Source: Bretschneidera sinensis
Taxonomy: Eukaryota; Streptophyta; Magnoliopsida; Brassicales; Akaniaceae
Assembly (NCBI GenBank): GCA_023935145.1
Contig: CM043699.1
Span: 124,819,036-124,883,035 of the forward strand
DNA length: 64,000 bases
Reading direction: 5' to 3'
Shown here: positions 46,132 through 55,628 of the stretch, one piece after another
Numbering within the stretch: position 1 is the first letter of the stretch
Layout: each line of letters begins with the position of its first letter
The notes under the pieces: generated by a model
The model's input: the letters and a program-made list of their open reading frames with translations, nothing else
The model's database searches: none
Told to the model about the DNA's origin: nothing
Position numbers and translations under genes: made by a program

Positions 46132-46250
46132 CAAGTTTGGGGGTATGCTATGAGCCATACCAGTCCAGATAGTTCTCCATATCTCAGGTCAGCGCTTTCT
46201 ATATTAGTCGCACATTGGGGTCAATGTGTAATTTAAGTTTGGGGGTATGG
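46132..46250 (+). other. Two accessory polypurine-like tracts
   Basis: CAAGTTTGGGGGTATG at 46132-46147 and TAAGTTTGGGGGTATGG at 46234-46250 duplicate the true PPT (TAAGTTTGGGGGTATT, 47214-47229). Equivalent pairs lie at 51258/51360 and, on the minus strand, 12353/12251, 21648/21547 and 37590/37486. Confidence 0.7.
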
Positions 46251-46600
46251 GAGACACATCACACACTTTGTCCTAATTTGTTGTCTTTTTGTCGTAGAGA
46301 TAAATGCATGCTCATGTTATCGTGAAATTTTGGTTGATCTAAACATTTTCTGTGATGTGATGTCATTGGTGAGCTTAACATTTTGAACACATGATCTGGT
46401 GATAAATTTTAAAATTTAGTTACTTACCTTAGGCATTTGAGAATTCACATGTTTGACATAATCTAACACGAGCACATTAGCACAAATTATGTGAGGTATG
46501 ACATGTGATTTTAATGTGTATTTTTCCTTATCTTAACTGAAATTGGATGACTTATTGGATGAACTCTTGGGCATAAGAAAATATTAAAAAAAAAAATTAT

Positions 46601-46825
46601 CAATAAACTTTTCGCTGAGTAACTAGACCTCTTGCCTCAGTAAGCAGTGAGTGTTCACGTCAAAAGGTGGAATTTTGCTTGGTAATATTAAGGTCGGTTT
46701 AATTTCGTAGCCTTTTTTACTCGAGTTAGTAAGTCCTTAGGGGTGTCTTTACACCTAATGCCCTAAAACCACCTGGTTTGGGAGTCATTGACTCAACACT
46801 CGCTACATGGGTCAATTAGAAAGCT
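46601..46825 (+). other. Conserved structured 3' non-coding block (inner C-type)
   Basis: It begins with CGCTGAGTAACTAGACCTCT and GTGAGTGTTCACGTCAAAAG. Hairpin 1 is GGTGT-CTTT-ACACC (46742-46755). Hairpin 2 is CCC-(TA)-AAACC-ACCT-GGTTT-GGG (46761-46782). A third small stem is GAGTC-ATT-GACTC (46782-46794). No ORF covers it. Confidence 0.6.
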
Positions 46826-47229
46826 TAAGGGAACTAAACGTAGCCGTGCCTTGTTAAAAAAATAAAATAAAATACTATGCCTTTTTCGTTCATTTTTTAT
46901 GGGAAATTCGGTGAATCTTGAGACATGGAGACCTTACACATTAGAGTTACTTGGAAGCTTCATTTTTATATGCTAATTCACCTTACACTGATTCAAGCTT
47001 GTGATGCCTTATCCTGCCTTTTGTAAGTAATTAGATTTTAACATTTCTATTCATTGCGAAGATGGGTTTACCTTTTTAAGCTTGCTTATGAATGAATATC
47101 ATGGTGATGTGTGCTCCTTAAATTTTTGGATACCATGAGTGATGACTTTATCTTTATGTTCTTTGTTTTTCATTGAGTCTTTTATTTTGTTTTGCTAAGG
47201 GACTAGCAAAATATAAGTTTGGGGGTATT

Positions 47230-48491
47230 TGATGAGTCTTAAATATTGCATATTTTAGACCCTTAACTTATATTTGTTATGCTCTTAGTTAGTAGTATTT
47301 TACTTTATTTTACGTCTTTTTTGTGTTTTGTGTATTTTTACAGGTTTGTGGAGAAAATGAAGCATTTCAGGAGATTTGAAGCTTCTGGAGACATTGCGCT
47401 CGATCGCATGAGATATGCGATCGAGCGCACCTACGCTCGAGCGCACCTGCCTATGAACGAGCGCATGGTCAACATCCCACATCGAAATAATTGCTGTTCA
47501 GTGTGTCTGCGATCGATCGTAACAGACATGCGATCGAGCGCACATGCAATCGTGCGCACGAGACATGCGATCGAGCGCACATGCGATCAATCGCACCATT
47601 CTGCGATCGAGCGCACTCGAGCCAGTATCCCACATCGAATCTGAAACCTGCAGTGCTCCGTGACTTCCCCTATATAAACACCACCTGACTTCATAATTCA
47701 GTGTACAATTCCTGAGCCACTTTGGTGTTTACCGGTGGACGTCCACCAACATTCTGGTGGATCCCGAAGGCATTGCTACCACGAGGGGAAGCGCCGCCCG
47801 TCAGCGAGTGGAATTTCTCCCATGTAAAGTTGTTTATTTATTTCTTTATATTCAGTTGTTTTAGTTTAAATGTTTAGCACTTTTTATTATAGTTTTATAG
47901 TTATGAATGGCTAGACTCTTCAGCTAAGGTTGAAGATGAAGCCCTGCCGTTGTTTGGCGTAGTAGTTCAGATTTGCTTGTTCAAATCTGACAATTTTTAG
48001 TATAAATGTTCTGTCAATTATTTGAGTTAATCTTATAATTGATTGAGTTTAAATTGTCTGTTGGATTTTCTTTGTGCTTCATCTTATGGATACATTGAAT
48101 GCTTTTTGATTAAATTGGATTCCCTTTGTGATTTGTTAAGAGCGGATACATTGGGTGCTTTTGGTTTAGTTGGGATATTCTTTGTTTTTTGTCGTATAGT
48201 TGGATTCATTGAATGTTTTGATAGGCTATATTTTTAGAACATGTATGCTTAACTTCGGTGGGGTGGATTCGGAAACCTTAGTGTTTTAATTATTAGTTTT
48301 TAAACCAATTTAGTTTAGTTTTAATTTATTTTGCACTATCATTCTGAAATTTGGAGCTAGGTTAAGATAGAGTTAGTTTAGATTAAAAATATATTTTCAC
48401 AACGCAATTCCCTGTGGATTCGACCTCGCACTTGCACAACGCTATATTGCAAATGACTCGTGCGCTTGCGAGTAATTTAAAAATCACAACA
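47230..48491 (+). repeat. 3' LTR of inner C-type element (1262 bp)
   Basis: Nearly identical to the 5' LTR. The palindrome array (47395-47625) is longer by one unit (an extra CGCTCGAGCGCACCTG segment near 47430). Confidence 0.88.
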
Positions 48492-48496
48492 TTTGC

Positions 48497-49323
48497 CTAT
48501 ATAAGACCCACTCCACTTCATCATTCAGTGTACAATTCCTGGGCCACTTTGCTGTTAACCGGTGGACATCTGCTAGCATTCTGGTGGATCCCGAAGGCTT
48601 TGCTACCACGAGAAGAAGTGCCGCCCGTCAGCGAGTGGAATTTCTCCCATGTAAAGTTATTTATTTCTTTTTATTTAGCTTTTTTAGTTTAAATGTTTAG
48701 CACTTTTATTATGAATTATAGTTTTATAGTTATGAGTGGCTAGAATCTTCAGCTAAGGTTGAAGATGAAGCCTCGCCGTTGTTTGGCATAGTAGTTCAGA
48801 TTTGCATGTACAAATCTGACATTTTTTAGTATAAATGTTCCGTCAATTATTTGAGTTAATCTTATGATTGATTGAGTTTAAATTGTTCTGTTGGATATTC
48901 CTTGTGTTTCATCTGATGGATACATCGAATCGTTTTCAGTTAAATTGGATTTCCTTTTTGATTTGTTAAGAGCAGATTCATTGGATGCTTTTGGTTTAAT
49001 TGGGATATTCTTTGTTTTTTGTCATATAGATGGATTCATGGATTGTTTTGATAGGCTATCTTTATAACATTGAGTTATATGCTTAACTTTGGCGGGATGG
49101 ATTCAGAAACCTTAGTCTTTTTATTAGTTTTTAAAAATCAACTTAGTTCAGCTTTTATTTCTTTTGCAACATATAATACAAAATTCGGAACTAGGTTAAG
49201 ATAAGATTAGTTTAGATAAAATTATATTTTCACAACATAATTCCTGTGGATTCGACCTCGCACTTGCATAATGCTATACTGCAAACGACTCGTGCGCTTG
49301 CAAGTAAATTAAAACTCACAGCA
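48497..49323 (+). repeat. 5' LTR of outer C-type element, second piece
   Basis: It continues from 41276 after the inner element. It ends ACTCACAGCA and is followed by PBS TGGCGCCATTGCCGGGGAA at about 49329-49347, with one mismatch. Confidence 0.85.
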
Positions 49324-49379
49324 AGTTTTTGGCGCCATTGCCGGGGAATTGTTTGGTTTATGAAAATTTTTTGTCTGAA

Positions 49380-51092
49380 TCCAGCGCCGGTTTCACAGTC
49401 TTTAGAGGACACCATTAAGGAGTACATGAAAATGACCGGTCCGTCCATCAATGTTGCCAACACATTCAATGTTGATAGCTGTTCCATCTGTGCTAGTCCT
49501 ATGCATCTAGCACAGAATTGTCCATCAATGCCGACTTGTGCCGAGTATCCCATGGAACAAATGAATGCTTTCAATGACTGTTGTTGGCAATCAAATGGAT
49601 CTTACTCCGAAATATACAATCCAAGGTGGTGGGACCACTCTAATTTTTCATGGACGCAGAACCAACTGAGGAATCAGGGAGGAGCCCCCTATCAAGCTCA
49701 CAATCAATACCCTCCCGAATTTCCTCGCCAGTTCCAAGTTATAGTCACTCAGCCTATCCAGCACCATTACCTGCTTACCAAGCTCCCATTCAAACACCAG
49801 CGCCAGTTTCACTGTCACTTGAGGACACCCTTAAGGAGTACATGAAAATGACTAGCCAATCCATGAGCGAAGTGATGAGTGCAACAATAGAAAACATCTA
49901 AGCGATTGCCAAGCTAGAAAGTCAAATTGATCAAATCGCAAGTTACGTGGGTGAATGAGAGGAATGAGAGTTCCCCAGTCAACCTGAGCCTAACCCAAAG
50001 GAACAATTTGCGGTGGGAAATTCATCAACTCCTATGCGTTGGCAGGAACAAGTGCAATCAACTGTCCCATACTTGTCTGGGAGACAAGTGGACAATCAAG
50101 TGGAGGAGAACCCTGCTATGCAACAAGGGCAAGAAAGTGGCAACAAGGAAAAGAGATATGCTGAGCCATCTACAGCCACACCTATTATTAAGGATCTCTC
50201 TAGGTCGTTTTTACCTAAAGCACCTTACCCTGAGAGACTACAAGTGCCCAAGAAAGAAGGGAAGTCTAAGGACATTATGGAGGTAGGCTTTGCTCAGTTT
50301 GGAGAGGATTTAGATTTAGATAAGTTACTTGAGCAAGCAAATACTATCTTGGAGTCTGCTCCTCGGGAGAGTAGTAAGATAGAGGAGACTATGGATGAAT
50401 CCCACATTGAGGTCCCCCTGGAGGCATGCTTTGCTCACTTTGGAGAGGACTTGGGCTTAGATAAGTTACTCGAGGAAGTGAATGCCATTTTGGAGTCTAA
50501 TCCTCGAGAAAGCAATGAGACGGAGGAAACCACAACACTTGAATCCCCCAAAAAGGAACTTAAACCTTTACCGGATAATCTTAAGTATAAGTTCCTAGGT
50601 CTAGTAGATTGTTTGCCTATAATTATAGCTTTAGATTTGGGTGATGCTCCAGAGGAGAAATTATCGGATGTCTTAAGAGAGCATAAGGAAGCTATAAGCT
50701 GGACTATTGAGGATGTCAAGGGAATCAACCCCTTATTGGTAATACACACGATACATTTGGAGGAGAATGCCAAGCCATCGAGGGAGCCACAAAGAAGGCT
50801 CAACCCTGCTATGTAAGAGGTTGTGAGGGTAGAAGATATTAAGCTGTTAGAGGCAGGGATCATTTATCCCATCTCTGATGGCAAGTGGGTGAGCCTGATT
50901 CAAGTCGTGCCCAAACATGCTGAATTAACGGTAGTGAAGAATGAGGACGACGAGTTGGTGCCAACTCGTGTTCAGTCAGGAGGGAGAGTGAGCATAGACT
51001 ACTATAAGTTGAATGCTGCCACTAAGCCTGATCATTTTCCATTCCTATTTATTGATCAGATGGTGGAGCTCTTAGTTGGGCATGTTTACTAA
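49380..51092 (+). pseudogene. Deleted gag / truncated RT frame of outer C-type element
   Basis: After a short leader the coding region starts inside gag with a 60-bp copy of a segment that also occurs in place at about 49795-49855 (PVSQSLEDTIKEYMKMT). Next come the zinc knuckle CSICASPMHLAQNC (about 49475), the proline-rich middle in shifted frames, then 50013-50816. At about 50285 the sequence jumps from the end of gag (KSKDIMEV) straight into the acidic repeat (GFAQFGEDLDLDKL), so the protease is missing. The RT N-terminus (EHKEAISWTIEDVKG) ends at LVGHVY (51092), the same place as the other C-type copies. It is non-coding for any complete enzyme. Confidence 0.8.
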
Positions 51093-51754
51093 TGTTGGGT
51101 CTGGTTGAAGATGTTAAACTTAGCGCTCATGGGAGGCACCCCACAGTTTATCTTTTCTCTTTATTTATTATTTTGCATTTTTATGATTAATGTTTGTTTC
51201 CAGTATTTTTTGTTTTCCAGTTTTTTTTATTTTTCAGGGACAATGCGTACTTCAGTTCAAGTTTGGGGGTATGCTATGAGCCATACCAGTCCAGATAGTT
51301 CTCCATATCTCAGGTCAGCTCTTTCCATATTAGTCACACATTGGGGTCAATGTGTAATTTAAGTTTGGGGGTATGGGAGACACATCACACACTTTGTCTT
51401 AATTTGTTATCTTTTTATCGTAAAGATAAATGCATGTTCATTTTCGTCTAAAAATTTTGGTTGTTCTGAAAAATTGTGATGTGATTTCATTGGTGAGTTT
51501 AAAACTTTGAACACATGATCCGATGATAGAGTTTAAACTTTAGTTACTTACTTTAGGCATTTTTGAGAATTCACATGTTTGATCTAATCTAACATGAGCA
51601 CATCAGCACGTATTTGTGTGAGGTATGACAAGTGAGTTGAATGTATACGTTTCCTTGTCTTAACTGAAACTGGATGACTTGTTGGATAAACACTTGGGCA
51701 TATATATATAAAAAAAAAACAACTAATACTACTAATATTTATAATGATCATCAT

Positions 51755-52075
51755 CAATAAACTTTCCACTGAGTAACTGGACCTCTTGCCTTAGTAAGCA
51801 GTGAGTGTTCACGTCAAAAGGTGGAAATTTTATTCATAATGATCATTGCGAAACTTTTCGCTGAGTAACTGGACCTCTTGCCTTAGTAAGCAGTGAGTGT
51901 TCACATCAAAAGGTGGAATTTTGCTTGGTAGTATTAAGGCCAGTTTAATTTAGTAGCATTTTTGACTCGAGTTAGTAAGTCCTTAGGGGTGTCTTTACAC
52001 CTAATGCCCTAAAACCATCTGGTTTGGGAGTCATTGACTCAACACTCGCTACACGGGTCGCTTAGAAAGCTTAAG
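51755..52075 (+). other. Conserved structured 3' non-coding block (outer C-type), partly duplicated
   Basis: The GAGTAACTGG segment occurs twice, at 51771 and 51863, as a 92-bp tandem duplication. Both main hairpins and the third stem are intact downstream. A (TA)n run of about 11 units lies at 52098-52120. Confidence 0.6.
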
Positions 52076-52496
52076 GGAACTAAACATAGCAGAGCCTTAT
52101 ATATATATATATATATATAAATAAATTAAAAAAAACTATGCCATCATTGTTCTTTCCGATGAGAAATTCTGTGGATCTTGAGACTTGATTACCTTGTACA
52201 TTGAATTTATTTGGAAACCTCATCTGTATATGCTAAATCACTTTACACTGATTCAAGCTTGTGATGTCTTACCATGCCTCTTGTAAGTAATTAGGTTTTA
52301 AATTCTTATTCATTGTGAAGATGGGTTGGACTTATTTAAGCTTGCTCATGAATGAATCTCATGATTTTGAATGCTCCTTAAATTTTTGGATACCATGAAT
52401 ACTGAACTTATCTTTATATTCTTTGTTTTTCATTTAGTTTTTTTTTATTTATTTTGTTTTGCTAAGGGACTAGCAAAATATAAGTTTGGGGGTATT

Positions 52497-53786
52497 TGAT
52501 GCGAGAAAAATATTGCATATTTTGGCTACTTAATTTACATTTTTTAGCTTAGGATTTTGTTACTTTGAGTTGTTTTCGTTGTTTTTCAGGTTTACAAGCA
52601 CTGAGAAAGAAGTTTCACTAAAATTGCCAGAATTGCCCGTACAGATCAATCATCTTTGAAAATTAAACTGTATTGATTCAAGAAGAATCAGGATATGAGC
52701 CATATATGCTTAGAAAGATCCAGAAGTCTATTTTTTGAAGAATTTTACGGCTTGTAAAAATGATTTTTCTACAGAAAGTTATGGCCGTTTTAGTAGACAA
52801 AGGTCAGGTCGTGCGGGCTGTGCGGGATTTCAGCGTGAACAGAAGTTTTGAAGGGCATGTGAAGACTTAAATCCCACATCCCACATCGGTTGGAAACACA
52901 TTTCTATATCCCACATCCCACATCGGATTGGAAACACATTGCACTCGTGGTATTTGCCTATATAAGACCCACTCCACTTCATCATTCAGTGTACAATTCC
53001 TGGGCCACTTTGGTGTTAACTGGTGGACATCTGCTAGCATTCTGGTGGATCCCGAAGGCTTTGCTACCACGAGGGGAAGCGTCACCCATCAGCGAGTGGA
53101 ATTTCTCCCATGTAAAGTTATTTATTTCTTTTTATTTAGTTGTTTTAGTTTAAATGTTTAGCACTTTTATTACGAATTATAGTTTTATAGTTATGAGTGG
53201 CTAGAATCTTCAGCTAATGTTGAAGATGAAGCCTCACCGTTGTTTGGCATAGTAGTTCAGATTTGCTTGTACAAATCTGACATTTTTTAGTATAAATGTT
53301 TCGTCAATTATTTGAGTTAATCTTGTAATTGATTGAGTTTAAATTGTTCTGTTGGATATTCTTTGTGTTTCATCTGATGGATACATCGAATCGTTTTCAG
53401 TTAAATTAGATTTCCTTTGTGATTTGTTAAGAGCGGATACATTGGATGCTTTTGGTTTAATTGGGATATTCTTTGTTTTTTGTCATATAGATGGATTCAT
53501 GGAATTTTTTGATAGGTTATCTTTAGAACATTGAGTTATATGCTTAACTTTGGCGGGGTGGATTCAGAAACCTTAGTCTTTTTATTAGTTTTTAAAAAAT
53601 CAACTCAGTTCAGCTTTTATTTCTTTTGCAGCATATAATACAAAATTCGAAACTAGGTTAAGATAAGATTAGTTTAGATAAAATTATATTTTCACAACAC
53701 AATTCCCTGTGGATTCGACCTCGCACTTGCACAACGCTATACTGCAAACGACTCGTGCGCGTGCGAGTAAATTAAAACTCACAACA
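52497..53786 (+). repeat. 3' LTR of outer C-type element (1290 bp)
   Basis: It starts TGATGCGAGAAAAATATTGC after PPT 52481-52496. Its first ~430 bp differ from the inner C-type LTR, sharing instead a module with A-type LTRs (52580-52830). It lacks the GATCGAGC array and has CCCACATC repeats (52872-52925) there. A TATA-like CCTATATAAGAC lies at about 52957-52968. The last ~800 bp match the inner C-type LTR. Confidence 0.85.
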
Positions 53787-53791
53787 TCCAC

Positions 53792-54905
53792 CACTAGTCA
53801 TACTTTCCAAATGTGTAATGTATCAGTGCACTTGCCTTATCATGTATACCTAATGGTTGCCAACCTAAGGGCATGGTATCTACTCCTTAAGCTATTGATT
53901 TCCCTAAGCAACGAGTTAGGCATGGTATCTACTCTAACTCTTTTCTTCCTTAAGGGATTCAGCATGGTATTTGCATGAGTTGTTCCTTAAGAAAGCATAA
54001 GATTTATGGAAATCAACAACCATATGAGACCTAGGGCATGGTATCTACTCCTGGTTTCCCATATTGATTAATCCAAGAATTCGGTGTGGATATCTTTTGT
54101 TACTAATGTTAGACCTAAGACTCGGTCATCCAAATTGATCTAACTAACCAATCCTTACCACATGCATACGTTGGCCATACACATACATATAAGGAATTTA
54201 AATAAGAACAGGCATTAATCAAGTTAAGCAACATAATAAAGGCTATTGGCAAAGATTTTATCAATGAATAAATATATGAGAAAGCATAACTAGGGCTTCA
54301 ATCGAGCCCTATAAGAAAGTTACTTACACTTGCTGTCTAAGATAAATATTATATATAAACTAAACATAAAGAGAAGAATAAACCTGAGAGAAGAGGTGTT
54401 AATTCTCTCCCAAAGCTTACAACTCCAAGTAAAAGATAAAAGAAGTGTTCTCTCTAAGAAGTCCCTATTTGTGTGTGCTTTACAGGTGTATTTATAGGGC
54501 TTGAGTAGTCCTAGAAGGCTCATGAATTCCCAAACTTTCCTAAAACACAAAAATCCTTTATTTTCAAAATAGAGTTCTGCAGTTTACTGTTCACGCCAGT
54601 ACATGTGCGCTCGATCGCATGCGTCTTGCGCTCGATCGTAGTGCTGTGCTCGATCCTTCATGTGTGCGAATGATCGCATGTGCACTCGATCATGTGCAGT
54701 AGTGCGATCGATCACACTTTGGCCAGAGGCTACTCCAGGATTTCCAGGCTTCTTCCCTTAAGTGCCAAAACTGCTTTTTTTTTCTTCAAGACCTATAAAC
54801 ACATGTGAAACACACAAATGAAGTAAAATGAACTAAATTAACATAACTAAGGACCTAACAAGTGTAAATAAAGGGGTTTAAATTTGAATATTTAAGCACC
54901 TATCA
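53792..54905 (-). repeat. 5' LTR of B-type gag-protease element, second piece
   Basis: It continues 40616-40822 across the C-type insertion and ends at the TSD gagtt. The GATCGATCGCA-type array is 54600-54720. Confidence 0.85.
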
Positions 54906-55486
54906 GAGTTATATTTCCAAATAATAATGTCATTAGACCATTCCTATAATTAATGAGGGCATTGACAATGGCAAGGAATGGTATTCTAAGTATCAAAGGA
55001 ATTTTTGACTCCGTGTTCACAATAGAAATGATATCTAACAACAAAATGTCAACGGGATACTAGAATTTGTCAATTTGCACTAAAAAATCTTCCACAATAC
55101 CTCTTGGTTTTCTTACCGATCGATCTGCTAGTTGAAGTACCATGGAAGTTGGTTTGATCTCACCTAGACCGAGTTGCAAGTAAACGGAGTAGAGCATAAG
55201 ATTCACACTAGCCCCCAAATCTAGCAATGCTTGGCCACAAGCTTTGTTTCCAATTTGGTATGCCACCATGGGACAACCCAGATCTTTATACTTGGGTGGT
55301 GTCTTACTATCAATTATCACACTTGCTTACTCCATTAAGATTGTTGTCTTCTTCACATTGTGCCTGCTCTTGAGTGTGCATAGATATTTAAAGACTTTAG
55401 CATAGTTGGAAACCTGTTTTATGACACGAAAAAAAGGAAGGTTAATTTTAACTTGCTTAAATTGTTCAAGAATCTCACCTTTTAAT
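54906..55486 (-). pseudogene. Protease and gag tail of the deleted A-type element
   Basis: 55320-55060 has YKDLGCPMVAYQIGNKA and the catalytic DLGAS with VNLMLYSVYLQLGLGEIKPT. The continuation (about 55057-54910) reads a decayed LILRIPFL, a variant of the ILGRPFL signature. Upstream, 55486-55323 encodes the gag tail block (EILEQFKQVKINLPFF, YAKVFKYLCTLKSRHNVKK). It is joined at 55487 to only the first 137 bp of the LTR, so most of the LTR, the PBS and nearly all of gag are deleted. Confidence 0.8.
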
Positions 55487-55623
55487 GTAAAATACCTGAA
55501 AATGCATCGAAATAAATCAATATACTAAGAATGACACTTAAGAATTATTAAGGCATAAATGTGTAATCCAATCCTAAATACTAACAAATAAACACTATTA
55601 AGATGCATTTCTGACTCTCATCA
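55487..55623 (-). repeat. A-type 5' LTR remnant (first 137 bp)
   Basis: Minus-strand TGATGAGAGTCAGAAATGC at 55623, bordered by TSD gtcat (55624-55628). Confidence 0.8.
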
Positions 55624-55628
55624 GTCAT

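Larger units (their letters stand above)
41277..48491 (+). mobile_element. Inner C-type non-autonomous gypsy element
   Basis: 7215 bp with TSD tttgc at 41272-41276 and 48492-48496. 5' LTR 41277-42522, PBS from 42529, gag-protease-truncated RT (42677-45963), post-stop motif, structured block, PPT 47214-47229, 3' LTR 47230-48491. It is the youngest insertion of the nest by position and the most complete C-type copy. Confidence 0.92.
40823..53786 (+). mobile_element. Outer C-type non-autonomous gypsy element
   Basis: TSD tccac at 40818-40822 and 53787-53791. The 5' LTR is split by the inner C-type element: 40823-41276 and 48497-49323. The internal part is 49324-52496 and the 3' LTR is 52497-53786. 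The internal region is only about 3.2 kb, having lost most of gag and the whole protease relative to the inner copy. LTR ends, PBS, post-stop motif, structured block and PPT are all retained. Confidence 0.9.
35168..54905 (-). mobile_element. B-type gag-protease-only element, split by C-type insertion
   Basis: Flanks are gagtc (35163-35167) and gagtt (54906-54910), a TSD with one later change. Without the insert it is about 6.77 kb: 3' LTR 35168-36468, internal 36469-40615, 5' LTR 40616-40822 plus 53792-54905. Internal coding is gag and protease only. Protease ends in SLSKD and a stop, followed within about 10 bp by sequence that in 3662-7056 lies after the second ORF. RT, RNase H, integrase and the second ORF are all missing. 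Confidence 0.88.
33089..55623 (-). mobile_element. A-type Ty3/gypsy element, internally deleted, host of the inner nest
   Basis: Flanked by identical gtcat at 33084-33088 and 55624-55628 and inserted in copia RT. The right end is the first 137 bp of an A-type LTR, joined to the gag tail/protease (55486-54906). The left end is the last ~130 bp of an A-type LTR (33089-33220), joined to pol just after RNase H. The B-type element 35168-54905 splits protease from RT. Confidence 0.85.
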
